Shown here: in pieces, positions 11,370 to 19,571 of the stretch
Position numbering within the stretch: the first letter of the stretch is position 1
Layout: each line of letters begins with the position of its first letter
Origin: Symbiodinium natans
Taxonomy: Eukaryota; Sar; Dinophyceae; Suessiales; Symbiodiniaceae
Direction of reading: 5' to 3'
DNA length: 21,518 nt
NCBI GenBank assembly: GCA_905221605.1
Contig: CAJNDS010000455.1
Location: forward strand, 115,001 to 136,518
Notes under the pieces: model-generated
What the model was told of the DNA's origin: nothing
The model's database searches: none
Seen by the model: the letters and a program-made list of their open reading frames with translations, nothing else
Made by a program: the position numbers and the translations under genes

Positions 11370-11690
11370 TCATGTGTCCTCGTGTCGTGTGTTCGTGTCT
11401 CGTTGTCGTGTCTTTTGTCGCGCCTTCGTGTCGTGTGTTTGTGTCGTGTCTTCGTGTTGCAACTCTATCCCATAGTTCGCATCGTGTCCTCGAGTCGCGT
11501 CATTTTTTTTGCTTGTGTCATGTCTTGTTGTCGCATCGTCGTGTCGAGTCTTTGTGGAGCGTAATCGCGCAGTTTTTTGGTGTCGTATCTTTCGTGCCGT
11601 GTCCTCCTGTAGTGTCTTCGTCTTAATGTCTGGTCCTCGTCTTGTCCGTCTTTTCTTCGCATCGTGTCTTCGGCTGCGACGCTCAAGGGC
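11370..11690. repeat. Degenerate GTGTC/CGTGT-rich tract
   Basis: About 320 bases dominated by words such as TCGTGTC, TCTTCGTGTC and TGTGTCGTGTC, without a fixed period. This looks like a decayed short-unit satellite. It is strongly pyrimidine/G biased on the plus strand, which gives a His/Asp/Thr/Arg-rich open frame on the minus strand (11370-11843) that I attribute to composition. Confidence 0.75.
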
Positions 11691-11929
11691 CCCATCCCTC
11701 TGACTGTAGATACTTTTGAGCCGCGATGAAGATGCGACGGCGGAAGGATCTCGGATCACAGTGAGGGGCCTTCCGACGTCCAAAGCCCTCCAAGGTTTTG
11801 TCTCCACCCTTGTGCTCTTGGCGAACTCTTTCGCTCGGACCATCTCCGACTACCACCGGCCAAGCTCAGCTCCCAATAGGTCGACCCATGTGAACGGACC
11901 TGTCTGGAGGTCAGATGTCCGTAGAGAAA

Positions 11930-12811
11930 CTAGAGTAACTCGAGAACACGCTGGGCCCGCCCTGCAGAGGCCGCGCGCTTAAGCATCCATTCGAACTTTT
12001 TGCGTAGAGGGTGAGTACAAGTCAGATGGCGTGGTCGTTCGGCAGACCACTGCACCTCAGAGGGGACCCGCTGAGGAAGACCTCAAACTCTGCACAGCGG
12101 GGGTCTCTGGAAATACAATGTGAGACTCCGTCCAGAATGCTCGCCCCGAAGCTGTCTAGCTTGCCAGTGGTGAGGCGCGCCGTAAGGTCCATGATTTCTG
12201 CTGTTTCTTCAAACAGGCTCCCAATGGAAGTAATAGCCCACGCTCACCGAGCGGGCTGGGGTCCACAGGTCTTGATGTGCAGGATCACGAGGCTTTGCCG
12301 ACACAACTCGATGCTTCTTGGCGACCGTGCCATGGAAATTGCTCGCAGAAGGCACATGGTATCATGGTGTAATGGATTTTCGTGTAGGCGCGACACCGTA
12401 ACTCCCTTTGCGACTTCTACTACTTTTTCTACTGCGATTTGCCAGGCCGACGCATGCCGACGCCACCAGCAAAGCGTAGAACGAAGAGACTGCCACGACC
12501 TCATCCCTTGTCGTTGCCTTTGCATCATCGTCAGTCCAACCATCCTCTAGACGTTGTCGATGCCATCCGAATGTTGAGCTCGGTCCTGGCAATCCAAGCC
12601 CGCGCACCCGATCGAGGAATCTCTCTCCCGGATTTCGGGTGAAGAAAAAGGAGTGGGAGGCAGCAATATCTCTTTCTTTCGTTTTTCGCTGTGGCTTCAG
12701 GGACAGACTCACAAAGTCGTCTATCACGATCCCTGTGCACCTGGGGTGTCGCAGCCTAGATCGAAGATCTTGTGCCGAAGAGCTTGCGTTACCAAATAAG
12801 CCACGACCGGC
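11930..12811 (-). pseudogene. Possible reverse-transcriptase relic (broken)
   Basis: On the minus strand an open segment runs from 12811 to 12362 (149 codons, no start codon required). Residues 25-37 read TGIVIDDFVSLSL. The hydrophobic-x-DD form fits the metal-binding palm motif C of reverse transcriptases, with IDDF encoded at 12724-12713. Thirteen residues after the motif the segment turns charged, then reads ERFLDRVRGLGLPG. Downstream on the same strand, in other frames, are more protein-like stretches: 12022-12243 (ITSIGSLFEETAEIMDLTARL and on, 73 codons) and about 11932-11998 (KFEWMLKRAASAGRAQRVLELL). These are separated by stops and frame changes, so the locus is either a decayed retroelement or exons of a split gene. 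No other RT block, RNase H or integrase motif is secure. The family assignment rests mainly on one four-residue motif and could be chance. Confidence 0.3.
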
Positions 12812-13242
12812 TCACATCGTGCCATGATGCGAAGCATCCTTTTGCGGAACGTCCATTTCGCAGAACGCTCGTGAGAAAAGGCGCGGTAAGCCATAATCCC
12901 AATGTTGCAACCTGTAGTCCTCTTCAAGCTAGAGAACCATCCCAAAACCATCTTTTTTTTCAATGCCGGCTGAGCTCCATGAAGCCCAGCTGGCCTGCAG
13001 AAGCAGCCGGGTCCTCTCCTCGGCAAGTGCAGCTCCTGGCCAAAAGTCATCCGGCGGTCAGAGCTGGAGCCCCAGTACTCTTACTTTTTCACCAGGTAAC
13101 CCTTCATGGAAAACCAATGCTGGAGTACACGAAATGAATTCAATGAATGTATGCGGTCACTGCTCTCTTATGAATATTGCTCTTTTTCGCTGGTAAACAC
13201 AGTATGCTAATTTACTACTTCCCTCAGTTTAGAATTCCCCAT
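12812..13242. other. Uncertain spacer beside the RT-like relic
   Basis: Minus-strand open segments continue upstream of the relic: the segment in the frame 12724-13050, and about 13081-13140 ending in a stop. The two are in the same frame, separated by that stop. They might be more of the same decayed element, but no motif confirms it. Confidence 0.3.
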
Positions 13243-13313
13243 GCCCCCGAAAGGGGGCTCCAGTAAAAGCCTTTAAGGAACCTTCGGGTTCGGCACTGGG
13301 ACCTCGAAGGTTC
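13243..13313. other. Two adjacent tetraloop hairpins with alternative pairing
   Basis: Hairpin 1 (13243-13258) is GCCCCC-GAAA-GGGGGC, a perfect 6-bp stem with a GNRA loop. Hairpin 2 begins two bases later. CCAGT (13260-13264) pairs with ACTGG (13295-13299), GCC (13269-13271) with GGC (13292-13294), and GAACC (13278-13282) with GGTTC (13287-13291) around a TTCG loop. This gives 13 Watson-Crick pairs in a continuous 3' strand with AAAA and TTTAAG bulges on the 5' strand. GAACCTTCG (13278-13286) is also exactly complementary to CGAAGGTTC (13305-13313), a 9-bp alternative that would open hairpin 2. The pairings are seen directly. Transcription and function are unknown, and the strand is undetermined. 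Confidence 0.5.
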
Positions 13314-13730
13314 ACAGGATTAGGGTTGTTGAGGTTGAGGGCCTCAGGGCCTTCATAGTCGTGCAGGCCTCTTCATACGATTCTGGGGCGATCGACCTCT
13401 AGCAAAGACCCCACGGCACAAGCACACATGAGCTGCTCACATGTGCACACCTACACCTGCCCAAGTATCTGCAGCCGCCCCTACGCCTGCCAGATCTTTA
13501 TAGGCACGACATTTTATCGTCGAGCAAGCTAAGGGAGTTAAAACTGGGTCGTCTGTAACTCTATAACCAAGGATTGTTGATCCTTGATTGCCACGGAGCG
13601 CATCATCCAAGGGGATAGGCTTACATGTGGACTGTCAGGGGCTTGAAGGTGTAGAGCAAAGAGTTTGGACACTCTTGACCACTGGATGGTCACACTTGTG
13701 TGCTGGTCAGGAAGTTATGCAATCATGTGC
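13314..13730. other. Spacer with short inverted repeats
   Basis: No gene recognised. Hairpins are CACA-TGAGC/GCTCA-TGTG (13425-13445, 2-base bulge) and a perfect 7-bp CAAGGAT/ATCCTTG around TGTTG (13568-13586). Confidence 0.5.
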
Positions 13731-13750
13731 GGGGGGGGGGGGGGGGGGGG
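13731..13750 (+). repeat. G20 homopolymer
   Basis: Twenty consecutive G. A poly-Gly open frame on the plus strand and poly-Pro on the minus strand result from it. Confidence 0.95.
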
Positions 13751-16171
13751 TTGGCAGCATAACATCGCACGAAGAGTAGCAAGCATGCCTTATGCTCAGC
13801 ATCGCTTGCAGGGGCGCCACAATCTGCCAGGAGCGCTTCTCTCTTCCCTGCGCTTTCGCACGTCCTTGTGGATGTACAGCCTCACATACTGCAGGCCGCA
13901 GCGACATTGAAGTGCAGGTGTAAAGCCAAGGGCTATTCTGAAACGGCAGCATTAAGTGGCATGCTGCTGCTTGAGGCTAATCTGCTAACCACATCCTGGA
14001 CTCTAAGCCCTCTCCACGGCCGTCAGCCCTGAAAGCCCTCACCTCTCACTTTCGGTGTTCTTTGGACTCTGAAGTTGGACGACGCTAAAACATGTTTAAA
14101 CCCCAAGCCGGGCTAAACCCTGCACAGCCTTGGGGGTTTTGGGGGCTTTACCGTAAAGGCTAAACCTGAGACCACGGCACCCAACTAATCTAGACCCCCA
14201 AAACCGGAGGGAGATTGCACGGTGGGTGGGAGATCGCACAGCAGCTACTGCAGCGCGGGACGGAATGCGCTGCGTCGGAAAGCCGGTGAAGAGTGCCAAT
14301 GCCTTCCATGGCTTTCCGTTGTCTAGGGGCCGATTCAGGGTCTACCGAAAACTCGTTTGTCAGTCAACATGTTTGTAACTTTATGGACCTTGGCCTTCCT
14401 CGAGCATGCAGGCAGTGTCCAGGGCACATGCTAAGCTGGTTTCTCAATGCGACCAATATGCACTGTACATGATTCTTGCTTGCGCAAACGACAACGTCCG
14501 AAAGACCAAGCGGGCAGAGCTGGCCCGTTTCAGGGCTTGTTGTTGGTTTGGCAAGGGTAAAGTTGATGCCTACTTTCAGGATGACCCACGCACTACGCAC
14601 CGTATATTCCTAACCCTCAAAACAAGACCATTCCGAAACCTCCCCGCTGCACCTCCATTGCCAGCGGCTGAAACTTCGACCCAAAAATTGATACAACAAA
14701 GTTCTCTTATCCCACTTCCCGAAGCCTGTATAACCCCGAATCGGCCTCGCCAAATGTGCCGCCCTTTAGCCCCATGTAGTTGCCGAACAGCTTTGCTGCG
14801 GCCTCCAATACGGCAAGACGCTGCTCACGTTTGCAGGGTGTGTTCTGGCATTCAGGGATGCCATGCATGTACGCCACAAAACGCGAAGCAGAAGACGAAT
14901 TGCGCTACCACAGCATCATGGCCCAAATGAAAGTTGGTTGAGGGTTTGGGGTTGCAGGCTTGGGCAAGTGCGCTAAGTAAGGTTTTGGTCTACTAGGTCA
15001 GGCTGCAATATCTGTGCTTGGCTCGAGCCTGGTTCTAAACTCTGAAGATGCGAAATCTTGGTTTAAAAACTCAGAAGTATGCCTCCAATCTGAAGTTCAT
15101 GCATCTGGGAAACTGAGGGTCTTTCGGGTTGATGCTGCCAACCCTGATTGCAAGATTCCCTGTGCGCCAAGCTACTGTAGGGAAAATGTGTAGATAGGTA
15201 GGGTTCTAGGGCAGCTAGGATTCAGAAGCCTGGGGGCTGGGCTTTTGAACTTAAACGCTGTCTTACAGATGTAACTTGCTCCGATATCAACAAAAATCAT
15301 TGAGGCGCACAGGTTATATCAAGACAACTGGGTCCCGATGACAGAGCGAGCGCGGCCGTGAACACCCCATTCCCGCGCTATACCCTACATTGTATGCTTC
15401 ATCCTTCTGTTGCAGCCTTCTCCACCAAGGGCACCCACAGTTGACGACGTGATCCTGCTTGCAAGCGAGGCAGATCATCATCGAACTGCATTCCCATCAA
15501 AGTTTCACACGCAACCGAGTTCATCGAAAGATTTGAGAATTTGACTGAAAAACAACGCCCTCGCTTGGGTCCCATGTGCATTGAAAAGTTCAAAACGTGC
15601 CCGCATCTCGTGCCAGTTGAATTTTTGGGTTTGTATCACTCCGTGTCGCGAAAATCGTAGCAGGGACGTACTTTCCTGCCTTTCGGGCTCTTGGACGGGT
15701 ACTTGGGCGTCAGTTCTACCGGATATTGTGCTCCTCATATGCACGCTCATCGTCAAGTGCTCGTGTTCGGCAGCTCAGGACACGGCATTTTGCGGCGCTG
15801 GCATCAATGCCCGGGACAAGACAACATTCTGGAAGGTCACAGCACTTTTTGGTGGTGTTGGGCAATTCTTGTACTGCCTGCAACGCCCAGTATATGATGC
15901 TTTAAAAACGGAGCAGGCATGAGTGGCAAACTTTAAATTGGCAGTGGGGCGGGGGCTGACATCTGTTTCTTGATTTTGGCAAGCAGTTTGGCCCCATTGA
16001 GGCTTGCACCATTCCACATCGCTGGGACTTGCCTGCATGCTGGGTTCCTGGATGCGCCCGTGATGCAATTGGTGGGCATTGTTGTTGATGCTTTCAGCTG
16101 TTTCATCGGCAATTTGTTTAAACAAGCAAATAGTCTGCCTGGCTTAAGCGAAATAGGGGGGAGTGAAAAGT
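13751..16171. other. Unique-looking DNA; possible isolated exons, none secure
   Basis: No gene I can name. Plus-strand 15445-15660 is open in one frame and reads like protein (for example HATEFIERFENLTEKQRPRL, ending at a TAG), with AG dinucleotides upstream that could be splice acceptors. The opposite strand over the same bases is also open and equally protein-like, so strand cannot be decided. Plus-strand 15970-16160 is similar. AAACCC/GGGTTT islands lie at 14098-14190, where AAACCCCAAG and CTTGGGGGTTT form an inverted repeat, and at 14936-14970. Confidence 0.35.
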
Positions 16172-16189
16172 CCCCCCCCCCCCCCCCCC
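16172..16189 (+). repeat. C18 homopolymer
   Basis: Eighteen consecutive C, followed after one A by five more. It is the longest run in this window in which C, not G, is on the plus strand. Confidence 0.95.
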
Positions 16190-16205
16190 ACCCCCATCAT
16201 TATGA

Positions 16206-16402
16206 ATACAATGCTTGCATCTCTCTCGTTCTTCCTGCATTTCTTGACTTACTTGATTTATGTGTTTGTGTTGTTATAACAATCATTCTCCACTTGTTCG
16301 TTTGTCGATGTATTCTCTCGTTCGTTCTGTCCTTTTTTCTTTCTGGATCTTCAAACATGTCATTCCTCTTTCATGTTTCGTTTGTTCTTTGTTTCTGTGT
16401 TG
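16206..16402. other. Pyrimidine-rich tract, left flank of the 2.6-kb element
   Basis: T/C-rich sequence with recurring TTCGTTC, TTTCTTTC and TGTTTGTG words. The same kind of sequence, in the same orientation, resumes at 19060 beyond the element, consistent with one tract split by an insertion. Confidence 0.6.
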
Positions 16403-16407
16403 AAATT

Positions 16408-16415
16408 ATTTATTT
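16408..16415. repeat. 8-bp direct repeat, candidate target-site duplication (left)
   Basis: ATTTATTT lies immediately outside the left terminal inverted repeat. The identical octamer lies immediately outside the right one (19049-19056). The octamer is itself two ATTT units, so chance is a real alternative. Confidence 0.45.
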
Positions 16416-16440
16416 GGGTCACCGCCTATAGCGGTTCCCC
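16416..16440 (+). repeat. Left terminal inverted repeat
   Basis: It begins GGGTCACCGCC and ends GCGGTTCCCC. Its centre is self-complementary (ACCGC/GCGGT around CTATA). It pairs with 19024-19048. Confidence 0.6.
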
Positions 16441-16457
16441 TGTGTTTTTGCACATTC

Positions 16458-16855
16458 CCTTAAACCATCTAACCAAAAATCCCTCAAACCATTAAACCAT
16501 TAAACCATTAAACCATTAAACCATTAAACCATTAAACCATTAAACCAATGGTTTCCCCCATATGAGAATCCCCTTAACCATGAATTAAACCATTAAACCA
16601 TTAAACCAATGGTCTCCCCCCCAAACCATTAAACCATTAAACCGTTAAACCGTTAAACCATACCATTAAACCATTAAACCAATGGTTTCCCGCTTCTGAA
16701 AATCCCCTAAACCATTAAACTATTAAACCATTAAACCAGTAAACCAATGGTTTCCCCCTTATGAAAATCCCCTAAACCATTAAACCATTAAACCATTAAA
16801 CCATTAAACCAATGGTTTCCCCCATATGAGAATCCCCTAAACCATTAAACCATTT
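16458..16855 (+). repeat. (CCATTAAA)n array, left arm of large palindrome
   Basis: Runs of the octamer CCATTAAA are punctuated about every 80 bp by a spacer of the form CCAATGGTTTCCCCC-TATGA-AATCCCCT. There are about five such modules. Variants include CCGTTAAA and CTATTAAA. The spacers carry AAACCA-A-TGGTTT inverted repeats. Confidence 0.95.
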
Positions 16856-16869
16856 TCATGGCGGGCAAC

Positions 16870-17076
16870 CAGTGGTTTAATGGTTTAATGGTTTAATGGT
16901 TTAATGCTTTAATGCTTTAATGGTTTAATGGTTTAATGGCTTAAGGGATTTTCATAAGGGGGAAACCATTGGTTTAATGGTTTAATGGTTTAATAGTTTA
17001 GGGGATTCTCATAAGGGGGAAACCATTGGTTTAATGGTTTAATGGTTTATTGGTTAAATGGTTTAATGGTTTAATC
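16870..17076 (-). repeat. (TTTAATGG)n array, right arm of large palindrome
   Basis: The same module as the left arm in reverse complement, including the spacer (GGGATTTTCATAAGGGGGAA at 16945-16964, then ACCATTGG). The two arms meet at a unique junction of about 15 bases (16855-16870, CATGGCGGGCAACCA). About 200 bp could pair as a hairpin or cruciform. Confidence 0.95.
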
Positions 17077-17122
17077 GTTCTCCTGCCGAGGTACCTCTAC
17101 CGCATCTTTTCTGATCCTAAAG

Positions 17123-17214
17123 TTCTGATTCGCAAGCAGTGTCCCCTGTATCCTTTCTGCTCCGAATATTCTGAATCGCAAGCAGTGTCTCCCGTATCTT
17201 TTCTGCTCATAAGT
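17123..17214. repeat. 46-bp tandem duplication
   Basis: Two adjacent copies beginning TTCTGATTCGC (17123) and TTCTGAATCGC (17169), both containing GCAAGCAGTGTC and TTTCTGCTC, with a few substitutions. Confidence 0.85.
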
Positions 17215-17225
17215 ATACGTATACT
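17212..17225. other. Perfect 14-bp palindrome
   Basis: AGTATACGTATACT is fully self-complementary. It sits at the border between the 46-bp duplication and the telomere-like repeat region. Confidence 0.85.
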
Positions 17226-17241
17226 ATATGGGATTGCGCCT

Positions 17242-17662
17242 TAAACCCTAACTCTTAAACCCTGACTCTATAGGGTTTTAAGGTTAGGGTTTAGGTTGAA
17301 TTGCCGGCTTAGGTTTCAATGCTTCAATCTTTAACCCTAAACCTGTCAACCTTAACCCTCTAGGGTTGGGGCGCCTACATCATCATCGGATTTGACAAGC
17401 TCTGCGGAAACTTCTATATGACAAGGTTATAACTTATTGCTGTGGTTATAACTATGGGTTAGGGTTTGACTTTTATACACTTATGTAAACCCATTAGAAT
17501 AAGGGGAACCCCATCACGCCCCAACAAGCGAAATGTCCCAAATACTTTACCTTTGCTAAAATATCTCAAGCAAGCATTCCCCGATACGCAACACCTGAAT
17601 TCCATCATTTAACGATATAGTTTGTGTATATGTTGAATCCCAGCAAGTAGTGAAAGTGACGA
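17242..17662. repeat. Long repeat, copy A (partial)
   Basis: It shares TGACAAGGTTATAACT, GCTG-GGTTATAACTATGG and CCCCATCACGCCCC with copies B and C. It shares the upstream CTACATCATCATCG block with copy D. It breaks off at about 17662, where copy B begins, so only about half of the downstream unit is present. Confidence 0.85.
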
Positions 17663-17682
17663 GCTCTGCGGATATATGTACA

Positions 17683-18178
17683 TGACAAGGTTATAACTTT
17701 TTGCTGCGGTTATAACTATGGTTCAGGGTTTGATTGATATACATGTAAATTCACCTATAAGAAAATGAGGGCAACCCCATCACGCCCCAACAAGCAAAAC
17801 AAAACCTCTATCCTAAAAGCTTTACCTTACCTAAGATCGCTCAAGCAACCTTCCCCCGATAAGCAAAACTTGAACTATCCTCTTTGTTGATATTTTGAAT
17901 CCCATGAAGTAGTTTTCAGGACATTCGCTCACAGTATTCTCGCGTCACCGGGGCGAAACAGCCCTACAAACGTAGGCATAACCCTATGGGGTTTAAGGTT
18001 TGGGGACTTAAGCTCTAAGTGCTCTGGGGTTTTATGGTTCTATTGTATAGGTAATTAATGCCCAAACCTTAAACCTAAACCTTTAAACCCTATAGGGTTC
18101 AATGGTTCGACAACCTAAGGTCTGGGCATGTATACCTTCAGCACCCTTTAGGGTTAAAACCTTTGAACCTTTGGAGCC
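17683..18178. repeat. Long repeat, copy B (496 bp)
   Basis: A full unit running from TGACAAGGTTATAAC to the sequence before the next TGACAAGG. It includes CCCCATCACGCCCC, CAGTATTCTCGCGTCA, CCTACAAACGTAGGCAT and GGTCTGGGCATGTATACC. The first 20 bases upstream (17663-17682) resemble copy A. Confidence 0.9.
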
Positions 18179-18684
18179 TGACAAGGTTATAACTATTTGC
18201 TGCGGTTATACCTATGGTTCAGGGTTTGATTTATACACATGTAAATATCCTATAAGAAAATGAGGGTAACCCCATCACGCCCCAGTAAGCAAAACAAAAC
18301 CTCCATCCCAAAAACTTTACTTTACCTAAGATAGCTCAAGCAACCATCCCCCGATAAGCAAAACCTGAATTCTATCATGTAACGATATGGTTTGTTTATA
18401 TTATGAATCCCAGGAAGTAGTGAAAAGGACATTTGCTCACAGTATTCTCGCGTCATTGGGAAGGAAGCCCTACAAACGTAGGCATAGCCCTATGGGATTT
18501 AAGGTTTAGGGATTTAAGCTCCAAGCCCTATAGGGCTTTAAGGTTCTATCGTACAGGTAATGCCTAAACCTTAAACCCTAAGCCTTTAAACCCTGTAGGG
18601 TTGAATGGTTCAAGAAAACCTAAGGTCTGGGCATGTATACCTTCAGCACCCTTTAGGGTCAAAACCTTTGTTCCTTGTAGAGCC
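18179..18684. repeat. Long repeat, copy C (506 bp)
   Basis: Head-to-tail with copy B and alignable across its whole length with scattered substitutions and small indels. All landmark words listed for copy B are present. Confidence 0.9.
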
Positions 18685-18807
18685 CTATCGGGTTTCAGGG
18701 TTCTGACCCTAAACGCTTCAGGGTTAAGGTTTAACTGCCCGAACTTTCAACCCTTAAGGTTAAATCTCTATGGGTTTAGGTTTAAAGTTTAAAAAAACCT
18801 AAATCTT

Positions 18808-19031
18808 AAACCCTAACCGCTTAGCCTTAACTCTATCGGGTTGAACGGTTAGGCTTTAGGTTTCATTGCGGGCTTACGTTTAAATGCCTCAATCTTAAGC
18901 CCTAAACCTGTCAAACTTAACCCTATAGGTTTGGGGTACCTACATCATCATCGACTTGTTGCTGTGGTTATAACGATGGTTTAGGGTTTAAATATATACA
19001 TTCATGTAAACCTGTAAAAATAAGGGGAACC
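18808..19031. repeat. Long repeat, copy D (partial, ends in right terminus)
   Basis: It matches copy A from the AAACCCTAACC block through CTACATCATCATCG. It then lacks about 50 bases and resumes at TTGCTGTGGTTATAAC. It ends at AATAAGGGGAACC, where the copies above continue with CCATCACG but this one passes into the terminal inverted repeat. Confidence 0.85.
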
Positions 19032-19048
19032 GCAATAGGCGGACGCCC
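19024..19048 (-). repeat. Right terminal inverted repeat
   Basis: It reads GGGGAACCGCAATAGGCGGA then CGCCC on the plus strand. It is the imperfect reverse complement of 16416-16440, with mismatches at four positions. Confidence 0.6.
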
Positions 19049-19056
19049 ATTTATTT
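19049..19056. repeat. 8-bp direct repeat, candidate target-site duplication (right)
   Basis: ATTTATTT is identical to 16408-16415 and directly adjoins the right terminus. Confidence 0.45.
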
Positions 19057-19059
19057 ATG

Positions 19060-19195
19060 TACGTCTTTTTTCTCCCCTTGTTTCGTTCTTTCTGCATGTC
19101 GTCATTTCTCGTGTTCTTTCTGCCTGTGTTTCTTCCTTTCTCGCGTTCTATTCTGCACTTATCTCTTTCGTTCTTTCTTTCCAGCTTTCACCTTG
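19060..19195. other. Pyrimidine-rich tract, right flank
   Basis: T/C-rich sequence (TTTCGTTCTTTCTGCATG, TTCTTCCTTTCTCG) of the same style and orientation as 16206-16402. The hydrophobic Phe/Leu/Ser open frame through it reflects composition. Confidence 0.6.
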
Positions 19196-19317
19196 GCAAA
19201 TCCCCGCACCCCTCTCAAAACCAAAAAACATTGACTTCGATCATCCCCGCCCAACAGCTACCCGATGTGAGAAACATCCTGCCATTTTCGGGCGGGCAAT
19301 AACGGACACTTCGCTCT

Positions 19318-19560
19318 AAGGACACTCGGCGGGACCTTCTGGGGGATTGTGGGGTGGGCACTGTAAAGATGCTGGGAGGGACCTTCTGCGGAATTTTTGG
19401 TGGGCAGTGACCATGCCAAGGATACTGAGCGGGGACTTGTTGCGTGATTTTCCGCATGCTCGCGCGTGGGATTCTCCGGGATTCTCTGGGGGGGGGGGGG
19501 GCACTCCTGTGACACTCGGTGGGAATTTGTGTGAGCTTTTCTGGGGGCGGGCACTCCAGG
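19318..19560. repeat. Degenerate ~48-bp tandem repeat
   Basis: About five units of the form GACACTCGGCGGGACCTTCT, G-rich spacer, GTGGGCACTG. They start near 19319, 19368, 19420, 19466 (poor) and 19511. The fourth spacer has expanded to G14 (19488-19501). The minus-strand Pro-rich open frame across them is compositional. Confidence 0.75.
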
Positions 19561-19571
19561 AACCAGGCCGT

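Larger units (their letters stand above)
17240..19015. repeat. Degenerate telomere-like words in both orientations
   Basis: CCCTAAA, CCCTAA, TTTAGGG and TTAAGGTTTAGG words are scattered through the region on both strands, without long perfect tandem arrays. A recurring junction CCCTATAGGG or close variant occurs near 17264, 17358, 17985, 18089, 18489, 18526, 18594, 18684, 18830 and 18926, and is palindromic (AACCCTATAGGGTT at 18087). This is interstitial material, not a chromosome end. Confidence 0.8.
16416..19048. mobile_element. Candidate 2.6-kb non-autonomous foldback/TIR element
   Basis: The 2633-bp segment is bounded by 25-bp inverted termini, 16416-16440 and 19024-19048. They match at 21 of 25 positions, and the inner 19 bases match at 18 of 19 (left form CCGCCTATAGCGGTTCCCC). 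ATTTATTT flanks both ends directly. Inside are a large inverted array of octamers, a tandem duplication and roughly 500-bp repeats with telomere-like words. I see no transposase, so it would need an enzyme from elsewhere. An 8-bp duplication is typical of hAT and a few other DNA transposons, but these termini do not show a hAT-type CA..TG end, and I leave the family open. An alternative is a satellite island whose borders match by chance. The inner GGGGAACC of the right terminus also occurs in an internal repeat (17503-17510). Confidence 0.45.

Noticed and set aside
12011-12550. 179-codon plus-strand open frame as a gene
   Set aside because: It is Arg/Ser/Cys-rich and lies opposite the more protein-like minus-strand segments, so it reads as their shadow.
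17240-19015. True chromosome end
   Set aside because: Telomere-like words are degenerate, occur in both orientations, and are followed by 2.5 kb of other sequence.
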